From Heligmosomoides polygyrus polygyrus (lineage: Eukaryota > Nematoda > Chromadorea > Rhabditida > Heligmosomidae): a stretch of 64,000 nucleotides of DNA. The notes beneath the pieces were generated by a model that saw only the letters and a program-made list of their open reading frames with translations, ran no database searches and was not told where the DNA came from. This document shows, in pieces, positions 22,413-33,570 of the stretch. Position numbers and translations under genes: made by a program. The DNA is taken from the NCBI GenBank assembly GCA_947396885.1, contig OX377205.1, positions 73,070,969-73,134,968 of the forward strand. The letters run 5' to 3'. Positions within the stretch are counted from its first letter, which is position 1; each line of letters begins with the position of its first letter.

Positions 22413-23997
22413 TCCGGACACAGTATTATAAAAATCCGACTCCTGAATTTGACACCGTAACCCGGCGTTCGATTAGGGCGCGGTCGGTCCTTTAAACTCG
22501 TGACGTAATCGCACAGTATGTAGCGGGTGTCGGCAGGCGCGTTGAACATCCTACTATCACGATGTTTCGAAGGATCCGCGCAGCGGTGGAGGGTAATGTT
22601 AGGACTAATCGAGCGGATCTCGAATACCTTGGTCTCCTTAGCAGAACTTTCTGTACCTTGTTCTGATGATCAACTGTGACGTAACACTGGTCCTTAACTT
22701 AGCATAATTGCAAGGAAGGATGTTTTGTAGATGTTCAAATAGACCTCGTTCAAGGAGTTTATAGGGTCTGGAGCCCCTCCACAAGATGAGTCTATTGGAC
22801 GGTAGGACTGGTAAGTATCTGATGAAGACTACCTCACAATGGAAACATCTAGAGGCCAAAATTCTAAGAGATCTCGAGAAGTCAATTGTTTCATAGCCTC
22901 GACGGCATCCTGTATCAGTATACGGAGTGCTTCGAGCATCTTAACCAGGGATTGGGACAGGTCTATCATATTTACCTTCAAATGGGAAGACCTGTGCGTA
23001 ATGGTAGCTTTTGCATCAGACACCAAGCCCTTATCTTCTGTGCTTAACGTCAGAAATTGAGTCCTGGACGTTTCCAGGTAGTCAGCGAGGTTCTTTCGAG
23101 GCGTTTTTGGACCTGCCAGAATCATGGGTAACATATGGCACATGGCTGTAAGCGCAAATTGGCTTGTGGGGTGGGGGGGGGGGGGGGGAGGGGAAGTCAA
23201 CATGTACAGTGGCTATCCGCCTTGATAAGAAGGCGTATGTATGTTGAATAGCATTAGAAATGGCCTTGCTCAGTAGTATAACACAAGACACTGCATAGTG
23301 CTGTCCTATAGGGTGAGCCTCACCCTCTTCATTTTACGGAAGATCTTACTGTTGAGAATGAGAAAGTGTTCATGAGCTCATGGAGAGGAAATTGAGACAT
23401 ACATGACCAACATTCTTCATCTCAGTTGAGTTCTCCAGCTTTTCGAGCTGTCCTAGAATATGTACACAGAATGGGAATGTGTCGATTCGTGCCACTCCAC
23501 TGTCGCAAAGCGGTAGGAATGTTCTTAGGAGCGTTGGTAGGCCTCTATTATGAATATTATGAGGACATTCAAGTGTCTAGTCTAGATCTCGAAAGCCTCA
23601 AAGAAGGGAGAGAGCTTTCGTTCATCCTTAGATAGCTCTGGAGTGTCGTTAAAGAAGTTATCTGCTTGCAGCGTATGAGTTGTGATTAGCATCTTCACTC
23701 CTTAGAAAATATTTCCCTCCTATAATTGCACGCAACGGCTTCAGTGTATCCTCCTAGAGGAGTCAATGCAACCGGCCTTAGCCTGACGTGGTCGGTCTCA
23801 GTCCCTCTAGATTTCATAAATCGCTTTGGAGACTTACTTATCGCGATCGTGAGCTCATGACTCACACGCGAACCAAGTATGGAAGCATTCGCGCCCGTTT
23901 TGAATCTGCCCTGCCGCGCTCGCAACCGCGCCCTAATCGAACGCCGGGTTACGGTGTCAAATTCAGGAGTCGGATTTTTATAATACTGTCCTCCGGA
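22413..23997. repeat. Inverted pair of ~70-bp repeats flanking 1.4 kb
   Basis: A block of about 70 bp at 22413-22483 (CCGGACACAGTATTATAAAA through GTTCGATTAGGGCGCGGT) is repeated inverted at 23925-23997 with only a few differences. The interval contains one longer minus-strand open frame. The pair could be the ends of a non-autonomous element or two separate insertions of the same repeat. Confidence 0.65.
22839..23203 (-). CDS. Unrecognised ORF, possibly a retroelement gag fragment
   Basis: A minus-strand frame of up to 124 codons. After a poly-proline stretch caused by a poly-G tract, the likely protein begins near MCHMLPMILAGPKTPRKN. It is helix-rich and charged and ends FWPLDVSIVR. The start pattern (GPKT.RKNL..YL) loosely recalls N-termini of nematode LTR-retroelement gag proteins, but I see no zinc knuckle, protease or reverse transcriptase nearby. 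It lies inside the inverted repeat pair at 22.4/23.9 kb. It could also be a stray exon of an unknown gene. Confidence 0.25.
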
Positions 23998-25625
23998 CGG
24001 ACCATCGCAGCCCTCACACACGTACTTTTCTCCTCTTCCTCCCGCCCTTGCCTTGGTCTGGTCGCCGCTCGGATTGGAATACTCTGCTCGCAAGGTGAAT
24101 TCCGGAATCAGTCGGTTCGACGTCAGTGCTCTGCGATCCTGTTGATTGCGGGTGCTGCGGTTGGAGCAGGACTCCGCCAAAGTGTTTCTTAGGGATTTGC
24201 ACATCTCCGGCACAGGTGTATGGTACATTCCTTGTTGGAGAAGGACCCTAAAAATCGTTGCTTATCTAAGTAGACTTGCTAAATATAATGTCAGCAATGT
24301 GTGGTGGGTGATGTGCAAACAACATGTAGAAAGCAAGTGAGTGGGTTCTTTAGCAGATAACGATCAATCAATTAAAACTGAAATTTATGCCAGAAGGCCT
24401 GAAATCAATCAGCTTTTTAAGTGCTTTTTGACTAGGTTCCTATTACAAACAAGAGACTATTCCTCACGTCAATCATTTGTAAATGTCTGGACTCAAGCAT
24501 CTAATACGATGCCTTTTCAATCACTTTTACATAACTTATCTGGATTTCGTTAGTGCAGCATTTGTGTGGCTGTACTCATTGTTAAGATGCGGCCCCTCCA
24601 ACTGGTATTGTGCCCAGAAAGTATTCCTAGCTCCAGTTCGACCGAAAGTGGCCTTAAATAAGTCGAATTAGCGCTAAATGAAATTCAGCCACGATAGTCC
24701 TGCAGGCAAAACTCGCGACAGAGCAAGCAGGAGTAGCGACGAGTTATCCTGCAAATAGTCGAGGGAGGGTGGGGGGGGGGGGGGGAGTCACCATGTAGTA
24801 CAGCTCTATGTGCTTTTTGAAACCGGAATTTTTTGCAGCAGTGGTGTGTTCTACCCCTACAGTGAACTCAGGTATGCCATTTCTGATGTAACTGGACAAA
24901 CACGTGTCTTCTTCGTGTTCTTACCAAGGTCTACAACCAGTAGTGGGTGACTCTCCCGAACCTATTTACGTCAAGCGAGCATTGCGGGACCAATAGAACA
25001 TCTGCATCGTTCAGCGCAAAATGGGTGCTGATAATTTCACTGCTTCTTGCTGTTCCTTTCTCACTTTTCCCGGCTATTGAGCGTTTTCAGCCACGTTATT
25101 TACCCTTATTTATTTACTCAGGAGTGTCAACAGCAACACACAATGAAATCAATAAAACTAATCCAAAAGTGAAAGCAAGAAACCTGTGACAGAATGAACG
25201 AAACACAAAGAAGCAGTAATAACGAAAGTGCCACGAACAAGAACGAAACATGCATTTCAAACGTAACTCAATGAGAAATGAGGAGGACGAAGAACTCGAT
25301 TGTAGGTGGACCGAACTCTGGAGGAGAAAAACTTTGGTCTGATCTGCGTATTAGTCGATTAGGTTGTAAATTTCAGAGCTGCTCCTCTACTGCAAGAATT
25401 TACTGGAATGAAGAAATCAGAAATTCGGAGCTCTATTACCCTTCTCAAGCTTCTTCATCCATTTTTCAACCCGCTCCGCCCTCACCCTATGAAAAGCTCG
25501 GCGCAATTAGGATCGGGGGAGGGGGGAAGGGGGGGGGGGAAGTCGTCATGTAGGACAATCCTACATAACGTTTTGTGTTGTACGAATCTAAAAATGTTAT
25601 GCAGCACTGGTGTGTTCTGCACTTC
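23160..25625. repeat. Three poly-G tracts with a shared downstream motif
   Basis: Runs of G, pure or nearly so, occur at about 23170-23190, 24768-24785 and 25515-25540. Each is followed within a few bases by an AGTC-nn-CATGTA motif (AGTCAACATGTA, AGTCACCATGTA, AGTCGTCATGTA). The last two also share TGCAGCAnTGGTGTGTTCT about 60 bp on. This looks like a dispersed repeat family rather than a random run of G. No gene was recognised in 23.2-25.7 kb. Confidence 0.55.
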
Positions 25626-25753
25626 ATTGAAACGATTGAAACGTTTTTCCTATCGTTACCGGGTGTAGCGACGAGTCTCCTCGCTCGTTGTTGAATTGTA
25701 TATTTCTTCGTTATGAGTTCTGCCTGTAGAAGCCACAGGGTTCGATTTAGACT

Positions 25754-28700
25754 ATGGCGGAGACGAAGGACATCGCGCCCGGGTCCTACATGCTCGAGCT
25801 AGGGAAGACCTTCGCTGAGCAACGACGACCCGATGGACCTTCTTACCACACCTTACGATGTGAGTTGTGAATTTATACTTATTGAAGGAGTTTTGGCGTT
25901 TTGAACGAGGATCAAGTTCGCACCTATTGAGCCTATGGCCTATATTATACTTCGGCCTGTTGTCGGCGAATTGTAACATAGGCCTTAGTTGTTCTTAACG
26001 GACGCCGTGCGATTTCTTCTTTAAATTTGGATCTCGACAACCTGAACCATGAGGGGGAGGTTTCGTTGGGTAGAGGTAGAAGGGGTTGTGCTCAGTTTAT
26101 ATACGTAGATGTGTTTATTCTTTCAGAGTATAGGTGAATATTAAATGCCAGGTACAGAGTTACTATTAGTATTTGCTTTCCTAAGTAGAATTAGATATAT
26201 GGCTATGCAGTCCCAAACAAAAGAAGATGGGAGTGTCTTACTTTGGTAGCCCTGTGGAGGGTAGAATGCCGACCCGAAAGAACAGAAGGCTTAAATTAAG
26301 CGAACCGATTTGTAAAGGAAGATTTAGCGACCTAAATCAACGCAGATGTTATCTATAAAGTTCTAGCTTCAGCTCGACGTGTCTTAAAATAAATAACAAG
26401 TACATCGTTATGTGTTAGGGGTAAGCCATACAGTACGTAGTAAGAGCTCCAGGGTAAAAGTTGGTGGATCTGTATGAAGATTGCCTTGCGGAACTGAATT
26501 GAGACTATACGGCTACGCTTTTCACGTGTTCATTTTCGTAGTAACATGCGTTGGAGCTGTGAAGCAAGGAAAATAACACGTTGCAAACGAGCGCATGTCG
26601 TGTGCATTAATTGTTGTTGGATGCTTTCTCGTCAAAGCTGGCTTCTGTGGAGAAATGACAAAGACGTTGCTTCGAAGTGAAAGAATCGGTGTTTCTTTTT
26701 TGTGAACAGCTACCGATCGTCTAGGAGGATCACAGCGCAAACGAGACTACTTGTCAGTTCCACGCGATTCCAGATTAGTTCTTTCTTGCTCTTTTTTTTC
26801 ACTCCCATGCTAATCAAACAAAGTGTTCGTCTACCTCGTCTGGCCCAACTAGCCAATTTATGGAGTGCGCGTAGTTCCGAGGGACTGACTGAGCGTCGGG
26901 ATACGTGCTCGAAGTAACATGTTATTAGGGAGTCGATTTCCTTACTCACTTACTCTTCCTTCCTTACTCTGCTGTGATCGCTTGGACTGGTGCCCAAAAA
27001 TTCTAATGGATCACACCAGCCGCCGACCACCACACAATGACCACTACCTTTTCCGATGGAGGTTCGCCTTTGGGCAATGCCTAAGGAGGTTGTCTGCGTC
27101 CATCCACTGTCCGGAATGTTTTCTGTTATCATATAGAATCCACTTTTGATCGCAAGTGATGATTCGATCCAAAACGGGTCCATTTTGTTGCGTAAAAGTA
27201 GAGAAGAACAAATCTCGAAACGTAACATTTTTTGCCGCTCACTCAACTCGTGGAGCACCAACTTTTCGAGTTTTTTCACCTTTCTAAGGCGTTTCGAAGC
27301 ATCCACAACAATAGTTTTACTGAATTCTAGCTCTTCCGCGATCTCGCGAACTGTTTGGGATGGTTCAGCTTCTACCAATTCTTTCAACTCGTCGTCCAGG
27401 ATTGCTCTAGGTCGACCGCTACGGGGGTCATCTTCGAGACTGAAATCTCCGGTCCGAAATTTACTGAACCACTGGCCCACAGTGCTTTCTCCAACACTAT
27501 TACCCCCACACTTGGTTGATTTGTCGAGCTGCCTCGGCTACGGTTTGTCCTAATTTGAGGGGCAAAATAAAGTATCAATGTTTTGAATGTTAAACGATTG
27601 TTACTAGTAAGGTCTTCAGCTTAATCGGTTCCATGCTGATATCAGCGGCTGGCCCAACCCCGTATCACGGGTGGGTGCTGACAGACCTGGAGGATATCGC
27701 GGATGTTACGTGCGGTCAAACAGCGCCGGTGGTGTAAGGCGAACATCGCTGCCCGGAAAGCAGAAGATGCGGGTTCGAGTCCCGCCTGGCGCAAGAGTTT
27801 GATCGCAACAAAACATCCTGTAACAAAATAAAGTATCGTTCGGAATTGCTCCTTCGACATACTTCAATAAGCCTTTCAAGAACAGAATTATAAAACAACG
27901 TTGAAACAAATTATTTAGTAAGATAGAGCGAAAAGTTCTACTCAGAAAGTAGCATTAATGCACAATGCAAGTTGAATTTTTATTTAATAATAGACGAATG
28001 AAAAATAGTGACACAAAACGCTGAGAACTTTCCGGACAGCCTAATATTTAAGGTAGCAACAGTGTTATTCGATTTGTGCGCTGCGTTATACAGGTTGGGA
28101 TAACGATCCTGAGAGAGCGGCTTGCGCAGAGGTCCAACTCCGTCAGACGTTCAGTAGTCTCACTGAGGTCTGGAGAAAGACCACGTAGCTGTCCGCCGCC
28201 AGTTCATCCTCTGTTTCATGCATTCAGCACCAGCGTTGAACGCCTGAGATGCACAGAGGGCGATGTCTCATGCGGTTGCGTTTGGTGGAATAGGAACAAG
28301 GAAAGTGTGGTATGTGGGGGAGGAAGCTGGGACAAAAGCTCTTGAAAAGTAGATGTAAGCAGTCTAAGGAGTTCGTTCAAGAGACTTGAAAAGGAACTAC
28401 AGTGATACATTTGTGCTGATGATCATCTCCTGGTTATAGACGACTTCAAGCCAATGTCCGTTGCCTCATCAGATTCCGACACCTACATCGCTTTCGGCGC
28501 GAATGGAGACGTACATGTGAGGAGTAATTCAGCTACTTCGTAGCTGCATTTCAAAGTTCGCGAAAATAAAAATGTTTCCTTATCAGGTTGCTGTACCGAC
28601 CGACGGCGAAAATATGACTGTGTTCAAAGGATCCAAGAAAGAAGCGAAAGCGAAGGAATGTCTGTTGTTTTTCGACAAGAAGACGGGAAAAGTTCGACTT

Positions 28701-31700
28701 GAAAAAATATCGTCCAATATAAATGTGAAGAAGACTAGGTTCGTGTAGTCGGGACTGACTTATCTCATCATTAACCAAACTTTGGTTTGTTCAGGGATTT
28801 GGATCCAACGACCGAGAATGCCTTACGGACAGAAATGGCCCGATTGCGGACAAATCGCGTTGAACGCCCTCCGCCACCAGAGCCGAGGTTTGTGCCTTTG
28901 GCTCTTTCCTTGAACTCGGGTTGTCGAAATGCAGTCATTGTAGTAGTTCGTCATTTCCTGGCGCCGATAGCAGCAGCTCTTCCGACTCCTCAAGCGACGA
29001 TAGCGATAGCGATAGTGGGAGTGGATCCGATAATGAGGTACAGCCAAATCTGGGCATATTGCATAGCGTTTTGATTTAAGGCGTCTTCTAAGTTGAGTAA
29101 TTCTCTTAAGTTTGTTCCTCTTAAGTCTCTTCCCAGTGAACTATTTGTAAGTAGACTATTTCCACAGATTTTTTGCGCAACTTTCAAGCCAGCTGGCTCT
29201 TCGTTTATTTATGGCGAAATTTTTGTAGCTTTTTCTGAATTCCCTAGTTCTATGTGCGTTTGATCTTGTATTACGCAGTATTTTTACTTCCAATTTCGGT
29301 AGTATTTATACTTCTAATTTCAGGAACGCCGCAAGAACCGCCGCGAGTCGAATTCAAGTATGGCTGATAGTGATGTTGAAAGTTGGTTTCAGTCGATTTT
29401 ATATTTTTGTTCAATTTCTTTCAAGGATGTGCGCTGTGGGGTAGGCGCTTTTCATTCTACCTTTTTCGTTATGGCGGTACTTTTATTTTACAACGACAAC
29501 ACGGTCAAATCGCTCGCGAAAACATCGTTTTGCTGTTTTTTGTCTGGGTCATGGTGCATCGTCAGCGTTCATGCGCTGTTCTTGCAGTGCTTCCTCTCTC
29601 TTAGTCGGATAGATCTTCTTGCCGTTGTATAAGTATTGTGTGAGAATGAGAGAAGGTTTTCCACTTCTGAAAGTGTTTGATTTCAGGTTTAATGTTATTG
29701 AATCATATTAAGAGACATCAACATGGGTTCACCAGGGGTAAGTCCACGGAAACTCAAATGTTGGAATGCTTAAATGAATGCATCTACACCTATGATATCC
29801 CGGACGCGATCAAACCTTTTGGTGTCTCATGTAGAATGCTTGCAGACGATGTGAAGATTTTCACCAGTATCTCAATGCCCTCTTCTCGTAAGCAGATGCA
29901 GAAAGCTCTTCATGCCTCTTAACTTGGTCCAAAACTTGGGAACTTCTCATCTCTCAAACTAAGTCGGGATAGAGCCCAAGGTAATGCACCTGGGGCTCTA
30001 TCCCGACCGCGTACTATCTAGATGGGCATGAACTGTCGGTTGTTGCTGAAGTAACTGATTTGGGATTCTCATACAATAGAAGGCTTGAGTTTGACAGCCA
30101 CTGTAATAACATTGTTAACAAGGCCTACGCACAATTGTACAAGTTCTTTCGCTGCTTATACACCAAAAATCCCAAGGTCCTACTCAAGGCGTACACAACG
30201 TATTAGGTTGTCTCATAAGTCCCCGCCGTTTTTTTCAACGATTCTCTGCAGGTTTCGCCGGCGGTCTCTTGCGTAGCGCTGCATAGCTTTCGAAAGAGAA
30301 TGATTTGCTCTATCAGAGCATGTATTGCATTTCTTTTTTTCTGTCATGGATTTTGTCAATTTTTAAGTCGTTGAAATGAAAAGTGAAAAAGTGAAATAGC
30401 CATTTGCGCACTTGTTCTCTCCGCTTAGGTTTGTAATTTTTTGCGCAGCTTTTTATAGCACTTTGAAGGCAATGTTCTGTACTACAAGAATATGTGTTGG
30501 TCCAATTGCTCATTTGTCGTTTGTTGATTTTTAGGTCATCAAATTGGGACGTCCGAAGGAGGATGGTTATTTTTGCCGACAGCTCCTGCTCTGTGGTTGG
30601 ACTTTTTGGGTTGGTGTTATATGTCGTTCGAAAGAGAATGTCTTGCTCTATAAGAATATGTGTCGCGTTTATTGATTTCTATTGAATGTCAACAAAATGC
30701 CAAGAAGAGAAAAATCGTCTTCATCAACAACTCCATCTCCTTCTTCAGTTGTTGATATTCGACAGAAATCAGTGTGAGCCAATAAACGCGACACAAATTC
30801 TTACTGAGCAAGGCATCCTCTTCCAAACGACATATAACACCAAGCAAAAAAGTTCAACCACAGAACCGGAGTTTTGGTAAAAATTCGGACGTTTATTGGC
30901 TCACGCTGATTTCTACCGATTATCAACAACTGAAGAAGGAGAAGGAGTTGTTGGTGAAGACGATTTCTCTCTTTTTGGCATTTTGTTGACATTCAGTAGA
31001 AATTAATAAATATGACACATATTCTTATAGAGCAAGACATTCTCTTTCGAATGACATTTAAAACCAACCCAAAAAGTCCAACGACAGAGCAGGAGCTGTC
31101 GGCAAAAATAACCATCCTCCTTCGGACGTCCCAATTTGATGACCTAAAAATCAATAAATGACAAACGAGCAAATAGCACTAACACATATTCTTGTAGCGC
31201 AGAACATTGTCTTCCAAATGCTCTAAAAACTGCGCAAAAAAATACAAACCTAAGCTGAAAGAACAAGTGCGCAAATGGCTACTTTTTCACTTTTTCACTT
31301 TTCACTTCAACGACCTAAAAATTGACAAAATTCAGGATGAAGAAATAAATGAAATACATGTTCTGATAGAGCAAATCATTCTCTTTCGAAAGCAATGCAG
31401 CGCTATGCAAGAGACCGTCGTCGAAATCTGCATTGAATCGTTGAAAAAAACGCGGGACTTATGGAACAATCTAATATATTAGACCTATCCTGGAATATGG
31501 TACCACCATATTTAATCCAAAGAAGAAGAAGAGCCTGATTAAGCAGTTGGAAGGAGTACAATTTAGTTTCACAAGGAAAGCTCTATTAAGAACAGGCAAT
31601 TTTGAATATAGAAGCATACCCGGTGGTACTCAACGTAATGCTGTCCTAGGACTACCAACTCTGCAATGCAGAAGGAAAATCTTTGATGTAGCAATGGCAC

Positions 31701-33570
31701 AAAAAATTGTGACTGATCGTATTCGTCTCAGTGGCTCCTTCTTCATAGTACTAATTCCTCTACTAGAGGCGAGATTCAGAAGATCTTACTACCGCTGGCT
31801 AAGACTTCAGTGAGAACGGCTTTCTTTATTCACAGGGCGGGAGCAGAATACCAAAGGCTGTGCAAGCAGGGTTCTTTTCGCATTTCGTCTATTCATGAGA
31901 TTCCGCATATCTAGCTCTTGTTTTCATCCTACTACTGTTTTGTTTTAATTCTAATGTTACAGTAAATGCTGTTGCTGTTTAGTTTTCTTTCGTGGTTCTG
32001 TGTTACGCAATTTTTCTTCTTATTACTCTCACTTGTGCTGGTAACATGTAACAAATATCAATATCAATATCCATAACCAGGAAGTGAATTATCTCCTTAT
32101 GAACACCTTTCAGGTCATCTTCTGGAAAGCATGAAGACCACTGCTGCTCCTCCTCCAGCCTTTTCTGCGGACATTGATATGCCATCACTAGACTCAATCG
32201 CTCAACCTCCGCCTTCCGTGCAACAGAACAACTACAATCCGCCAAGGCAAGCTGTTTATTAGAACATTTTTTCATCTCATATTCTATTGTTTGCTAAAAG
32301 ATGTTGAGGAGAAAAGAAGTGGAAATGAAGATGATTGTTGGAGAAAAGTGAGGAAAAGCGCTCGTGTTGGCGACTAGATGATTGCTTCAGTCTTAGCGGC
32401 TCTGGTTCAGTATAAGGAGCTTTACCTTGTTACCTTGGTGTAGCTACAGAGCTCGTTCTGGGTGTATTCCTATGCTACAATCTGTAGCAGCCACTGTCCT
32501 ACATTCAGTTGCTCTCTGAGAGATTACTGTTAAACGCGACGAGATTCTAAGGGATATACATACACCAATTATCCCATTGGTGTTAGGTTGCTCGGGCGGG
32601 CGCCGGAAACATTTCACTTCGCCTCTGCCACTCACCATGGGTGTTCATCACTCGAGGAACATCCATTCGACTTTTCACGAACGTTTCGAGCAACGCGTTG
32701 GAGCGTCTTTGTGATCTTTCGGCATTCATTGTAACACGGTTAGATTTACCTTCCAGTTGGTGTCAACAAAACACATTACGTCGGCCCGCCTACTCCTGAA
32801 CGACTTGGGCAGCAGCAGCAATCCCGGTTCTCGAAGCTTATTCTAAGTGTTAATGCCATGCGATGGTATTATAACGACCCTAATGAGGTCGTCTTGCTCA
32901 ACCTTAAGAATACAATCCTGAACTTAAGCGATGAGAGGGAGAACTTGTGGAATAAATGGAAATAAGTTCCAAGTTTCCGCGCCCTTGGGGAACATAGAAG
33001 CGAAATCTTGGTGGCGTCGTGGTTGGAATGGCGCTGACAATCCTGGCGGGAGGTCGACATTGGATCGAGACCCTGGAAGCACTGTAGATTCTGTTCAAGA
33101 ATTCCACAGTCGAGCTGACTCCATTCGCCGGCCACTATGGGCCTGACCCCGGAGGGCGCCCTCTAGAAGGTCGCTGAGGGAGTAACTCAAAATGAAAACC
33201 TCATTCACAGACACCTGCCCCCGTCCGAGGGTGATTTACCAGCCTTTAGGCTACATCCGCAACGTTAATTGGGCTGCCTCACTCCCTTGTCGTCTGATTG
33301 TTTCAGTAGTTTGTGAAAGTCGTAACTAGAAATAATCTCCGATGTGAAGTTTTTCCAACATTGCTTGACTTTTCCAGGCCCTGAAGGAGGCGGTTACGCC
33401 GAAAAGCGGTGGGAAATGATCAGTGGGCTAGAGCATACTTGGTCGTACAGCTTCACAGGGACGCATTATTGAGTAGCCTTAGTTTATTGCACATTTTCAG
33501 GCAAGCCGTGAAGACAGACCACCGAGAGCTGGGTCTGAATCTGAGCGAGAGTTCCGACGACGACGAGTAG
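25754..33570 (+). CDS. eaf-1: ELL-associated factor (EAF), 259 aa, eight exons
   Basis: A nuclear partner of the ELL elongation factors of RNA polymerase II. Exons: 25754-25859, 28440-28516, 28587-28738, 28795-28887, 28947-29037, 29324-29381, 32114-32246, 33501-33570; phases agree (780 nt). The conserved EAF domain covers about residues 10-110: LELGKTFAE, SYHTLRYDFKP, MTVFKGSKKEAK, ECLLFFDKKTGKVRLEKISS, NINVKKTR. A Ser/Asp-rich stretch (about 145-173) follows, and the protein ends LNLSESSDDDE, as in other EAF proteins. CGATTTAG three bases before the ATG may be an SL acceptor. Intron 1 holds a mariner with a nested tRNA-like element; intron 6 holds a LINE split by a foldback element. The exon 7 donor reads AG|GCAAGC, a GC donor. 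TAGTAG at exon 5 allows a one-codon alternative. Confidence 0.93.
26950..28047 (-). mobile_element. 3'-truncated mariner in EAF intron 1
   Basis: A minus-strand frame (27480-26950) encodes the helix-turn-helix half of a mariner transposase: WFSKFRTGDFSLEDDPRSGR and later EIAEELEFSKTIVVDASKRL. The 5' end near 28047 shows the terminal sequence TATTAGGCTGTCCGGAAAG on the minus strand. The catalytic half and the 3' end are missing. Between the terminal repeat and the coding part a separate tRNA-like element is inserted (27577-27823). Confidence 0.85.
27563..27837 (+). mobile_element. tRNA-like element inserted in the mariner, 14-bp target duplication
   Basis: CAAAATAAAGTATC at 27563-27576 is repeated at 27824-27837, and the 247 bp between is the insertion. 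It matches the 62.3-kb repeat: CCATGCTGATATCAGCGG, CGGTCAAACAGCG, then a tRNA-like segment at 27723-27792. That segment has a perfect B-box (GGTTCGAGTCC), a T-stem GCGGG/CCCGC and a four-pair anticodon stem CTGC/GCAG with loop CCGGAAA. The tail is GATCGCAACAAAACATC. Position 33 of the loop is C rather than the invariant T, so it is not a normal tRNA gene. Confidence 0.85.
29660..31830 (+). mobile_element. CR1-like LINE remnant, split by a foldback element
   Basis: Reverse transcriptase fragments on the + strand: HQHGFTRGKSTETQMLECLN at about 29710, MLADDVKIFTSISM (polymerase core, A-DD form) at about 29837, and DLGFSYNRRLEFDSHCNN at about 30057. After the interruption, RPILEYGTTIFNP and RKIFDVAMAQKIVTDRIRLS follow from 31484. 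These match the order of blocks in the CR1-like LINE at 55-58 kb. The coding sequence has internal deletions (for example between 29800 and 29830). It lies in the sense direction in EAF intron 6. Confidence 0.85.
30203..31474. mobile_element. Foldback (long-TIR, mariner-ended) MITE, copy 1
   Basis: The ends read TTAGGTTGTCTCATAAGTCC and GGACTTATGGAACAATCTAA, with TA at 30201-30202 and 31475-31476. The arms are about 600 bp each and pair along nearly their whole length. Examples are TTTCGAAAGAGAATGATTTG near 30285 and its complement near 31375. A roughly 100-bp centre (30789-30890) is unpaired. There is no transposase. The TA target and the TTAGGTTGT end indicate mobilisation by a mariner-type transposase. 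It is inserted in the LINE remnant. Confidence 0.92.

Noticed and set aside
23426..23635. 69-codon + frame with a CRKAVGMFLGALVG segment
   Set aside because: No family recognised, no supporting splice sites or neighbouring exons; kept out of the gene list.
28076..28345. Possible EAF first exon
   Set aside because: It showed no EAF motif. The exon at 25754-25859 encodes LELGKTFAE...SYHTLR and joins exon 2 in phase to give RYDFKP.
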